A DNA stretch of 64,000 nt from CAZDWZ01 sp964509425 (lineage in GTDB: Bacteria; Bdellovibrionota_C; UBA2361; SZUA-149; CAZDWZ01), in NCBI GenBank assembly GCA_964509425.1, contig CAZDWZ010000004.1:1-64000 (forward strand). Reading direction: 5' to 3'. Made by a program: the position numbers and the translations under genes. Of the stretch, positions 15,717 through 22,684 are shown one piece after another (position 1 is the stretch's first letter; the number at the start of each line of letters is the position of its first letter). The notes under the pieces are model-generated. The model saw only the letters and a list, made by a program, of their open reading frames with translations, searched no databases and had not been told where the DNA came from.

Positions 15717-16397
15717 ATGAGTCCTTACAAGGTAATTCCGCCAAATCTTCAAGCCGTAATTTTTGATCTCGACGGCCTTATTCTTGATTCTGAATCGGTG
15801 GGCTTCAAGGTTTGGAGCGCGCTTGCTGCGGAGCAGGGATTCACGATGACCGAGGCGCTTTATCGCCCCGGCGTAGGAAAGGGCGCTTCGAAATTCGTTG
15901 AAAATCTCACTCGGGAATTCGGCCCGGGCTTCGATGGCGCACGAGCGCTGAGAGAAAGGCCAGAGAAGTGGACGGAGCTTCTGAGATCTACGCGAATCGA
16001 ATATCGCCCCGGGTTTCTGCCGCTGCTTGAATACCTTGAGAAGTCGAATATCTCACGTGCTATTGCGAGCTCAACTGAGCGGAGGTTGGTCACGGAGCGA
16101 TTGCACTCCGCTCGACTTGAAGTGACGCGCTTTCAAGCGACGGTCACGGGAGATGAAGTCGAGCGGACGAAACCCGCACCCGATATCTATCTAAAAGCGG
16201 CCCAACTGATTGGCGTGCCACCGGAAAATTGCCTCGCTCTTGAGGACACCGACGTTGGTGCATCGGCCGCGCATGCGGCCGGGATTTCCGTGATTATCGT
16301 TCCGGATCTCTTGGTGCCTTCAAATGACGCGAGAGAATTCGCCGTGTCAGTGGAGAATTCTCTCAGTGATGTTTTGAGGCTTCTTCAAGCTTGCTAG
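15717..16397 (+). CDS. HAD-superfamily hydrolase, beta-phosphoglucomutase-like
   Basis: HAD motif I is VIFDLDGLILDSES (nucleophile Asp and acid/base Asp two residues on), motif II IASSTERRL, motif III Lys in GDEVERTKPAPDIYLKA, and motif IV LALEDTDVGASAAHAAG. With 226 residues and an alpha-helical C1 cap it belongs to the phosphoglycolate-phosphatase/beta-phosphoglucomutase-like group. The substrate cannot be read from sequence. It follows the DUF2959 gene by 13 nt and no strong ribosome site is visible. Confidence 0.88.
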   Translation: MSPYKVIPPNLQAVIFDLDGLILDSESVGFKVWSALAAEQGFTMTEALYRPGVGKGASKFVENLTREFGPGFDGARALRERPEKWTELLRSTRIEYRPGFLPLLEYLEKSNISRAIASSTERRLVTERLHSARLEVTRFQATVTGDEVERTKPAPDIYLKAAQLIGVPPENCLALEDTDVGASAAHAAGISVIIVPDLLVPSNDAREFAVSVENSLSDVLRLLQAC

Positions 16398-16416
16398 GCG
16401 CTGAAGTCGAACTCTC

Positions 16417-16441
16417 CCGCGGCTCGTTTTCATGAGCGCGG
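16417..16441. terminator. Hairpin between convergent HAD and uppP genes
   Basis: CCGC-GGCTC (16417-16425) can pair with GAGCGCGG (16434-16441) with one bulged G, around an 8-nt loop. It lies in the 71-nt gap between two convergent genes. No T tract follows, so it is a terminator candidate by position only. Confidence 0.35.
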
Positions 16442-16468
16442 AGGAAGGACCTCTCGTTTCTGTGAAGA

Positions 16469-17290
16469 TCAGCTTCTCAACAAGATTAGGACCAGTGTGC
16501 CGAGGGCGATTCGATACCAGCCGAACGGTGCGAGCGAGAATCGTTTGAGTAATCCCAGAAAGAACCTGATGGCGATAATCGCGGTAATAAATGCGATCGC
16601 GAATCCAGTCAGAAAAAGCGGGAGATCGTCCATTGAGAGCGCTTTGTAGCTCTTCAGCAGGTCATATGCGGTAGCGGCGGCCATAATGGGAACGGCAACG
16701 AGGAATGAAAACTCGGCGGCAGCGATGCGGTTCATTCCCGAAAGGAGCCCTCCGACAATCATGCTTCCTGAACGGGAAACACCAGGCCAGAGAGCAATGC
16801 TTTGAAAGATTCCAACGAGAAACGCCTGCGTGAACGTTATTTCATCAAGCGTCGTCGTCACGGGAGGCGTCTTTCGACGTTCGATCAAAACAAGGACGAT
16901 GCCCCCCAGGATGAGCGCTACCGCCACCGGAAAGGGCGCGAACAACATTTCTTTGATCTTTTTGTGGAAGAGGAAACCGAGAGCGAATGCTGGAGCACAC
17001 GCGACGGCCATTTTGGATAGGCCGGCGTAGCCTCGGAGGCCTCCGGAAAGGAGAGGTCCTGAATTCGCCGAATTCGCAAACGGCAGGAGGGCAAGAAAGC
17101 GTTTATAGTAGAGTACGGCGACGGCGAGGATCGCACCGAGCTGAATGAATATTTCGAAACTTTCAGCCTTCTCGCCCGTGAAACCTATCCAATGACCGAC
17201 CAAGATCATGTGTCCGGTACTTGAAATCGGCAGAAACTCGGTCAGTCCTTCGACCACGCCGATGATGACTCCGGAGAGAATCGGTTCCAC
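16469..17290 (-). CDS. uppP: Undecaprenyl-diphosphate phosphatase
   Basis: The 273-residue polytopic membrane protein has the UppP/BacA signature GVVEGLTEFLPISSTGHMIL (catalytic Glu/Arg region) near its start and PGVSRSGSMIVGGLLSGM in the second half. It dephosphorylates undecaprenyl diphosphate to recycle the lipid carrier for peptidoglycan and LPS sugars. The frame is open to 17395, but the 35 extra residues are not membrane-like; GTG 17290, with GGAG 10 nt upstream, gives the usual length. Confidence 0.95.
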   Translation of the reverse strand: MEPILSGVIIGVVEGLTEFLPISSTGHMILVGHWIGFTGEKAESFEIFIQLGAILAVAVLYYKRFLALLPFANSANSGPLLSGGLRGYAGLSKMAVACAPAFALGFLFHKKIKEMLFAPFPVAVALILGGIVLVLIERRKTPPVTTTLDEITFTQAFLVGIFQSIALWPGVSRSGSMIVGGLLSGMNRIAAAEFSFLVAVPIMAAATAYDLLKSYKALSMDDLPLFLTGFAIAFITAIIAIRFFLGLLKRFSLAPFGWYRIALGTLVLILLRS

Positions 17291-17417
17291 GTCAGTAATA
17301 CTCCATTTAGGGTGGTTTCTGAAGGCAGGGCCCAAGCTTTCCCAAGACCGATATGTCGTGGAACTCGGGCAGAATTTTGGTAAGCTGCCTGCCAAACGAA
17401 ATTAAGGACGATAGAGC

Positions 17418-19022
17418 ATGGAAATCCGATTCCCACAAGAGAACGAAATCCCTGCAAATCACTGCATTAAGAAGGTGGTTTGCCGAGAGTATCTAGCCGG
17501 CGGAGAGATACGATCATGGGACGGCGAGTTGGAAGAAGTACTCTCGCCCGTCATGCTGCGGAGTGGGAGCGCGCTCGAACGAGTGAAGATCGGTTCGTAC
17601 CCGCTGCTCGGTGCTGAGGCGGCGAAGCTGGCGCTCGATGCAGCCGTAAATGCCTACAACCAGGGACGTGGAGCTTGGCCGACTATGACCGTCGGAGAGC
17701 GCATTGAGCACGTGCTGGAATTTACCCGACGCATGGTTGAGAAGCGCACAGAAGTCGTGCGGCTTCTGATGTGGGAGATCGGGAAGTCGCTCGCTGACTC
17801 CGAGAAGGAATTCGATCGGACGGTGCAATACATCAAAGACACGGTTGAAGCTCTGAAAGAGCTGGACCGGCGCTGTTCAAGATTCGAGATCGAAGAAGGA
17901 ATTATCGCACAGATTCGGCGAGCACCGCTCGGCATCGTTTTGTGCATGGGGCCGTTCAACTATCCGCTCAATGAGACATTCACGACACTGATTCCCGCAC
18001 TAATCATGGGCAACGCAGTCATATTGAAGCCGCCGAAATTGGGGGTGTTGCTTTACACACCGCTGCTCGAAGCTTTCCGCGAGTCATTTCCACCTGGCGT
18101 CATGAATGTGCTGTTCGGCACTGGGCAGGCAGTCGTCACTCCGCTATTGTCGTCGGGACAAGTAGATGTACTCGCCTTCATTGGATCAAGCCGGGTGGCC
18201 GGAATTCTCAAGAAGCTCCATCCCAAGCCGTATCGGCTCCGTTCTGTACTTGGTCTGAATGCGAAAAATGCCGGAATTGTATTGGAAAATGCCGACATTG
18301 ATACGGCAGTCAAGGAATGTGTCACCGGCACACTTTCGTTCAATGGTCAGCGATGCACGGCGCTGAAAATGCTGTTCGTGCAACGAAAGATTGCGGACCT
18401 GTTCCTCGAAAAGTTTGTTACGACTGTCGACTCGATGAAAGCAGGGATGCCGTGGGATCAAGGTGTCCAAGTTACGCCACTTCCGGAAGTCGAAAAACCC
18501 CAGTTTCTTACCGAGCTCATTCAAGAAGCCGTGAGTCTTGGAGGCAAGGTGCTGAACAAAGACGGAGGCAAGGTGACCGGAAGCTTCTTCAATCCGGCTG
18601 TTGTGTATCCCGTTTCTCCAAAGGCGAAACTTTACACAGAAGAGCAGTTCGGCCCGGTGATTCCAGTTGTCGCCTTTGACGACGTAGAGGAGGCGATCGA
18701 ATACGTCGTCCAATCGAGCCAAGGTCAGCAAGTAAGTGTCTTCGGCTCGGACGCCTCTCAGCTCGCGGAACTCATCGATCCGTTGGTCAATCAGGTCTGC
18801 CGGGTGAATATCAACGCCCAATGCCAACGTGGACCCGATGTGTTCCCGTTCACAGGCCGTAAAGACTCGGCCGAAGGCACGCTTTCCGTATCCGATGCGC
18901 TACGAGTCTTTTCGATACGGACGTTAGTGGCAACGAAGGATTCCCTCCAGAACAAAGAACTGCTTCGAACGATTCTTACCGAGCGACAGTCAAAGTTTCT
19001 GTCCACAGACTTTCTTTTCTAA
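17418..19022 (+). CDS. gapN: NADP-dependent non-phosphorylating glyceraldehyde-3-phosphate dehydrogenase (GapN-type aldehyde dehydrogenase)
   Basis: The 534-residue protein has aldehyde dehydrogenase motifs: GPFNYPLNETFTTLIPAL, cofactor segment GNAVILKPPK, catalytic Cys313 in FNGQRCTALKML, EEQFGPVIPVV, and the GapN-like end NINAQCQRGPDVFPFTGRKD-SAEGTLSVSDALR. GapN oxidises glyceraldehyde-3-phosphate straight to 3-phosphoglycerate, making NADPH and no ATP. At the place of the usual ELGGK the sequence reads GLNAKN, so the general-base Glu seen in most relatives is not at the expected position. Start ATG 17418 follows AAGGACGATAG. Confidence 0.85.
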   Translation: MEIRFPQENEIPANHCIKKVVCREYLAGGEIRSWDGELEEVLSPVMLRSGSALERVKIGSYPLLGAEAAKLALDAAVNAYNQGRGAWPTMTVGERIEHVLEFTRRMVEKRTEVVRLLMWEIGKSLADSEKEFDRTVQYIKDTVEALKELDRRCSRFEIEEGIIAQIRRAPLGIVLCMGPFNYPLNETFTTLIPALIMGNAVILKPPKLGVLLYTPLLEAFRESFPPGVMNVLFGTGQAVVTPLLSSGQVDVLAFIGSSRVAGILKKLHPKPYRLRSVLGLNAKNAGIVLENADIDTAVKECVTGTLSFNGQRCTALKMLFVQRKIADLFLEKFVTTVDSMKAGMPWDQGVQVTPLPEVEKPQFLTELIQEAVSLGGKVLNKDGGKVTGSFFNPAVVYPVSPKAKLYTEEQFGPVIPVVAFDDVEEAIEYVVQSSQGQQVSVFGSDASQLAELIDPLVNQVCRVNINAQCQRGPDVFPFTGRKDSAEGTLSVSDALRVFSIRTLVATKDSLQNKELLRTILTERQSKFLSTDFLF

Positions 19023-19499
19023 CGTCCGCTGAAGCGGGGAGGAGAAGGTGGGGGGCCCCAGCAGCTCGTGCTGCTGGGGCGGTTGCTGGGGGCGTCAGGG
19101 TACGTGGATTAGAAAGGCTCTTTTCCTTGGGGCGTGCTCATGACGCTGGGGCGAAGCGCTGAGCAGGAACGAGCCGGCAGGTAATGTAGGGTCTTAGAAC
19201 ATGTCATAACAACTAAAGTGGAAGCGATAGCCTCGAGAGTCCTTTTCTTCGGGCGACAGTGACGTGAGGCGCCGTCAAATCGCCGTTTACAATCTTATCT
19301 ATCGCAAGAGATATGCCACCAAAGCGATATCAGAGAATGTCGCAAAAGAACTAAGGAAAACTCGCAGCTCTGCTCCGAATCGTACGTGAATGTTGTACAT
19401 TTCTGGGTGAGAGCATGCAAAATTGTACGCGTGATTTGCTTGTCCATTGTTCGCGACTGTGCTTTTCAGATCGCATTGATTTTAATCTGAGGGAAACGC
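19023..19499. other. 477-nt intergenic region after gapN
   Basis: The longest gap in the window. Its first part is very G-rich (19037-19110) and contains a perfect 10-bp hairpin at 19055-19080. The rest is more AT-balanced. Near its end (19480-19499) GAGGGAAACGC provides the ribosome site for the CDGSH gene. I find no credible ORF, tRNA or known riboswitch. A small RNA or a decayed gene is possible but not shown. Confidence 0.5.
19055..19080 (+). terminator. Strong GC hairpin downstream of gapN
   Basis: GCCCCAGCAG (19055-19064) pairs perfectly with CTGCTGGGGC (19071-19080) around CTCGTG. It lies 33 nt after the gapN stop. No U-tract follows (GGTTGCTGGG), so it may end transcription poorly or act as a 3'-end stabiliser or be part of a structured RNA. 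Confidence 0.5.
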
Positions 19500-19727
19500 A
19501 TGTCGGTTAAATTGATTGTGAAAAATAACGGCTCGCTGAGAGTGGAAGGTGAGGTTGAGCTCCTGGACGCCGACGGGAATGCCTTCGATCTCGCCGGTCG
19601 AACGGCGTTTTCATTGTGCCGCTGCGGGAAGACAGAAAACTCTCCATTTTGCGACGGCTCTCACGGACGCTGTAATTTCCAGTCCGTAGTGGTGGCTCGG
19701 GCGCTGCCTCCGCCGAAGGGAGCTTAA
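19500..19727 (+). CDS. CDGSH iron-sulfur domain protein
   Basis: The 75-residue protein contains the CDGSH signature LCRCGKTENSPFCDGSH at residues 39-55: Cys40, Cys42, Cys51 and His55 are the expected 2Fe-2S ligands (mitoNEET type). Such small proteins transfer or sense Fe-S clusters or redox state in the cytoplasm; the bacterial role is poorly known. GAGGGAAACGC precedes ATG 19500. It is monocistronic: a long gap lies upstream and a terminator downstream. Confidence 0.92.
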   Translation: MSVKLIVKNNGSLRVEGEVELLDADGNAFDLAGRTAFSLCRCGKTENSPFCDGSHGRCNFQSVVVARALPPPKGA

Positions 19728-19728
19728 C

Positions 19729-19784
19729 GATCAAGTCTGGTGCTCCGGCGCCCAAGCGCGCGCAGACCCGGACTTGATCCTTTT
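19729..19784. terminator. Long-stem terminator between convergent CDGSH and CBM9-like genes
   Basis: GATCAAGTC (19729-19737) and GACTTGATC (19771-19779) are perfect inverted arms. The 33-nt interior is GC-rich and can form further pairs (TCTG with CAGA). TTTT follows at 19781-19784. It begins 1 nt after the CDGSH stop, and ends 20 nt before the stop of the opposing gene, so it is well placed to end transcription from the left. Confidence 0.6.
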
Positions 19785-19804
19785 GAAAGCTTCGCGATTG
19801 GAAC

Positions 19805-20401
19805 CTACTCGAGTTGCTGTGAACGGGTGGGCTCGAACGTCAGCCGAGGCTTATGAAAATCAGGAGGACCGCTCGCGTGTTCGGCGAGCGAGAAAAACTC
19901 CCCTTTTAAAACCGCGCAGATGTTTCCGGAGAACCTCGGGCTCGCCGAGAGATTCGGAATCTCCCTGATCGGAATCGAGAGGGCGGCTCGCCAGTGCTCG
20001 TTCGTTCGCGAAAAAAACTGGGCGGTGCCGCTTGGCGGTGAAAACGCCTCATCTCGTACTCTGTATTCGCGGAATCCCATCGCCCACCATGCCCCGGACG
20101 GCGAGAGATTGAGCTCCAGATAGCGTTCGTCCTGATCCCGGAAGATGAACAGCTCGATCACGTCAGCGCTCCAAAGTCCTTCGACATATTCACCCTTCGT
20201 CCGGGCGCGGCGCAGTTCCGTCGGATATCCTGAAACTTCAGCGCCGTAGAAGAGCTGCGACCGATCAGCCGCCAGGAAAAGTTTGGCGTGCCTCTGAGGG
20301 GTTTCTCCGCTCCAAGTGCTTGTGAACGTGTAAAAGGGCAGCTCAAAAAGGACGGCGAAGGAGAGCGGGGACTGTGAGTGAATGAATTCAGCGCTTTTCA
20401 C
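19805..20401 (-). CDS. CBM9-like (DOMON-like) domain protein
   Basis: The 198-residue protein resembles type 9 carbohydrate-binding / DOMON-like domains: KLFLAADRSQLFYGAEVSGY, then WSADVIELFIFRDQDERYLE and LNLSPSGAWWAMGFREYRVR, the usual beta-sandwich signature. It has no signal peptide that I can see, which is odd for a carbohydrate-binding module. Start is GTG 20401, overlapping the stop of the biotin carrier gene by 4 nt (GTGA), so it is translated with the carboxylase operon. The link between a sugar-binding fold and acyl-CoA carboxylation is unclear. Confidence 0.7.
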   Translation of the reverse strand: MKSAEFIHSQSPLSFAVLFELPFYTFTSTWSGETPQRHAKLFLAADRSQLFYGAEVSGYPTELRRARTKGEYVEGLWSADVIELFIFRDQDERYLELNLSPSGAWWAMGFREYRVRDEAFSPPSGTAQFFSRTNEHWRAALSIPIREIPNLSASPRFSGNICAVLKGEFFSLAEHASGPPDFHKPRLTFEPTRSQQLE

Positions 20402-20829
20402 TTTGGTTCGATCTCTATGAGGATTTCACCGTCTGAAACCTCCGCACCGATCTGGACGCCGATGCGGCTGATGGTTCCCGAGGCAGGAGAGAAGATGCTG
20501 TTTTGCATCTTCATCGCTTCTAATCGGAAGAGGAGCGTGCCTTGATCCACGGTTGTACCGACGTCGACGGCAACCTCAATGATGACTCCAGGGATCGGTG
20601 CAGCGACGCAAATTTTGCTCCCGTCCATAAGGATTTTCCCTGCCGGGGTTTTGACGAAACCGTTTTGAGTCCCAGATCGATTCGTCTGCTCGTCCATTGG
20701 CAGGCTCTCTGAAAACTCCACGTGGTATTCTCTTCCGGCAATTTTCAAGCGGATCGAGGAGCGTTTTCGAGAAAGGACCTCGACATCACGAATTTCTCCG
20801 TTGATGAGCAACCGGACGACTTCAGTCAT
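20398..20829 (-). CDS. Biotin carboxyl carrier protein of an acyl-CoA carboxylase
   Basis: The 143-residue protein ends in a biotinyl domain with the biotinylation motif LEAMKMQNSI (Lys107), preceded by the lipoyl/biotinyl-type start AAPIPGVIIEVAVDVGTTVD. It carries CO2 from a biotin carboxylase to the carboxyltransferase encoded two genes upstream. ATG 20829 has a strong AGGAGGT 6 nt upstream, and overlaps the stop of the preceding small gene by 8 nt. The N-terminal ~70 residues are a variable linker region. Confidence 0.9.
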   Translation of the reverse strand: MTEVVRLLINGEIRDVEVLSRKRSSIRLKIAGREYHVEFSESLPMDEQTNRSGTQNGFVKTPAGKILMDGSKICVAAPIPGVIIEVAVDVGTTVDQGTLLFRLEAMKMQNSIFSPASGTISRIGVQIGAEVSDGEILIEIEPK

Positions 20830-20989
20830 TCTCGACCTCCTGATCTGGAGCGGCGACGACACTCGTTATCTTGCCGTAGCGACCTGCCGTTTCATGACGT
20901 TCGAAGAGAATTGCCGCGGCAAGCGCAATAATCTCGTCTTCTTCGGCCTGAACATCGGTCAAAACAGGATCAGAGAGGGATGTTTCCAT
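20822..20989 (-). CDS. Small protein between carboxyltransferase and biotin carrier genes
   Basis: A 55-residue acidic protein, METSLSDPVLTDVQAEEDEI followed by IALAAAILFERHE and a short polar end. ATG 20989 lies within the last 20 nt of the carboxyltransferase gene (site GGAAGAAGC just upstream), and its stop overlaps the biotin carrier start by 8 nt. This double overlap strongly suggests a real, co-translated subunit. By position it could be an epsilon/gamma-like accessory subunit of the carboxylase, but it lacks the clear membrane span of OadG proteins. Confidence 0.65.
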   Translation of the reverse strand: METSLSDPVLTDVQAEEDEIIALAAAILFERHETAGRYGKITSVVAAPDQEVEND

Positions 20990-22517
20990 GCTTCTTCCAA
21001 GGATTCTTGAGTTCTTTATTCCGTAACATATCGAACGCACGGAGGATGTGTGTTCTGGTTTCCGCCGGTTCGATCACTCCGTCAACGTATCCCAACGCTG
21101 CAACCGTCCATGGAGTGGCAAATCGATTGCGATAGTCTGAGACGAGCTCTTTGTGTTTTGCTTTTGGATCGGCGGCCTTCGCGATCTGGTCTCGAAAAAT
21201 AATATTCACAGCGCCCTCTGGACCCATAACGGCAACTTCTGCCGTAGGCCACGCGAGGTTGATGTCGCCGCGCAGGTGCTTTGAACTCATGACGTCGTAT
21301 GCGCCTCCGTAAGCCTTTCTGACAATCAACGTGACTTTTGGAACCGTGGCTTCAGCAAAAGCGTAAAGCAGCTTTGCTCCGTGACGTATGATACCGCCAA
21401 ATTCTTGCTTTACCCCCGGCAAAAACCCCGGGACGTCCACCAAGGTGAGAATCGGAATATTAAACGCATCGCAGAATCTCACGAATCGAGCTGCCTTCAC
21501 ACTCGCATCGATATCGAGGCACCCGGCTAATACTTGAGGTTGATTCGCCACGACGCCGCAAACGCTACCGTTTATGCGGCTGAATCCCACGATGATGTTT
21601 CGAGCGTAGAATTGATGAATTTCAAAAAATGAACTTTCATCAACAATCCCCAATATTAGTTGGAGCATGTCGTATGGTTGATTTGGCTCCGAAGGCACGA
21701 CTGAAGCGAGTGATTGAGCGAACGCTTCGTTGGGCGGTTTCGGAGAGGACTTTGGTGGCTTACTCTTGTTTGAAGAAGGCAGATAGCCAAATAACCTGCG
21801 AAGCGTTTTCAAACACTCGTCTTCGTTTGCTGCAAGGAGGTGAGCCACGCCGCTCGTTTCATTGTGAGTCATCGCGCCGCCAAGGTGCTCTTTGTCGACC
21901 TCCTCTTTAGTCACTGCCTTAATCACCTCCGGACCGGTGATGAACATGTGGCTGGTACCGTCCGTCATGGCGACGAAGTCCGTGATGGCTGGAGAATAGA
22001 CAGCACCGCCAGCACATGGACCGAGAATTGCAGAAATTTGCGGCACGACTCCTGAGAGGAGGACGTTCCTCAGGAAAATATCGGCATAGCCGGCGAGACT
22101 GAGAACGCCCTCTTGGATTCGCGCTCCTCCACTATCGTTCAGACCGACAAGAGGGCATCCGGTTTCAAGCGCAAGATCCATAATCTTGCAGACCTTCTTC
22201 GCGCATGCCTCGGCGAGCGAACCTCCGAAAACGGTGAAGTCTTGAGAAAAGACAAATACCTGTCGGCCGTCGATGAGTCCGTAACCAGTCACGACGCCAT
22301 CTCCGAGATACCGTTCCGCGTCGAGTCCAAATTCTTGCGATCGATGCTCAACAAACTTATCGAGCTCGACGAAGCTTCCCGGATCGAGCAGGAGGGCAAT
22401 CCTCTCTCGGGCCGTCAGTTTTCCGCGCTCGTGTTGCTTCGCCACGCGCTCTGCTCCGCCGCCTTGTTCGGCAAGCTCATGTCTCCGACGCAGTTCGCTG
22501 ATTCTTTCGAGATCCAT
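20970..22517 (-). CDS. Acyl-CoA (propionyl-CoA-type) carboxylase carboxyltransferase subunit
   Basis: The 515-residue protein matches the PccB/MmdA family: KLTARERIALLLDPGSFVEL, FVFSQDFTVFGGSLAE, the N-half oxyanion motif DSGGARIQEGV, GPCAGGAVYSPAITDF, and the C-half IRHGAKLLYAFAEATVPKV with RKAYGGAYDVMSS. It transfers CO2 from biotin to propionyl- or acetyl-CoA. With a divergent methylmalonyl-CoA mutase next door, propionyl-CoA is the likely substrate (inference). No biotin carboxylase gene lies in this operon or elsewhere in the window. Residues about 255-272 hold a Ser/Pro/Lys-rich loop (SNKSKPPKSSPKPP). Confidence 0.93.
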   Translation of the reverse strand: MDLERISELRRRHELAEQGGGAERVAKQHERGKLTARERIALLLDPGSFVELDKFVEHRSQEFGLDAERYLGDGVVTGYGLIDGRQVFVFSQDFTVFGGSLAEACAKKVCKIMDLALETGCPLVGLNDSGGARIQEGVLSLAGYADIFLRNVLLSGVVPQISAILGPCAGGAVYSPAITDFVAMTDGTSHMFITGPEVIKAVTKEEVDKEHLGGAMTHNETSGVAHLLAANEDECLKTLRRLFGYLPSSNKSKPPKSSPKPPNEAFAQSLASVVPSEPNQPYDMLQLILGIVDESSFFEIHQFYARNIIVGFSRINGSVCGVVANQPQVLAGCLDIDASVKAARFVRFCDAFNIPILTLVDVPGFLPGVKQEFGGIIRHGAKLLYAFAEATVPKVTLIVRKAYGGAYDVMSSKHLRGDINLAWPTAEVAVMGPEGAVNIIFRDQIAKAADPKAKHKELVSDYRNRFATPWTVAALGYVDGVIEPAETRTHILRAFDMLRNKELKNPWKKHGNIPL

Positions 22518-22611
22518 TTTTCATCCCAATGTGGGTCGCCCACCAAGCTTCACAGTTATTCCGACTCGCACGGGGAGGAATTCTGTGCAAGAATTTTGGC
22601 AAAGTTCGCTC

Positions 22612-22623
22612 CTCCTATAGGAG
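22612..22623. promoter_or_regulatory. 12-bp perfect palindrome in the divergent carboxylase/mutase promoter region
   Basis: CTCCTATAGGAG is perfectly self-complementary and lies near the middle of the 167-nt gap between the divergent carboxyltransferase and mutase starts. Its position suits a shared operator for propionyl-CoA metabolism genes. Binding protein unknown. Confidence 0.35.
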
Positions 22624-22684
22624 ATGCGAAACAGGCGAATCAGAATTTTTAAAATGTATAAGTCTTCTGAGGCGAGAACGCGAG

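Noticed and set aside
17291..17395. N-terminal extension of UppP
   Set aside because: The 35 residues are polar and non-membrane; GTG 17290 gives the usual family length with a ribosome site.
18186..18827. 213-codon open frame on the minus strand
   Set aside because: It lies inside gapN, antisense to a well-supported gene.
22113..22652. 179-codon open frame on the plus strand
   Set aside because: It is antisense to the N-terminal part of the carboxyltransferase and lacks motifs.
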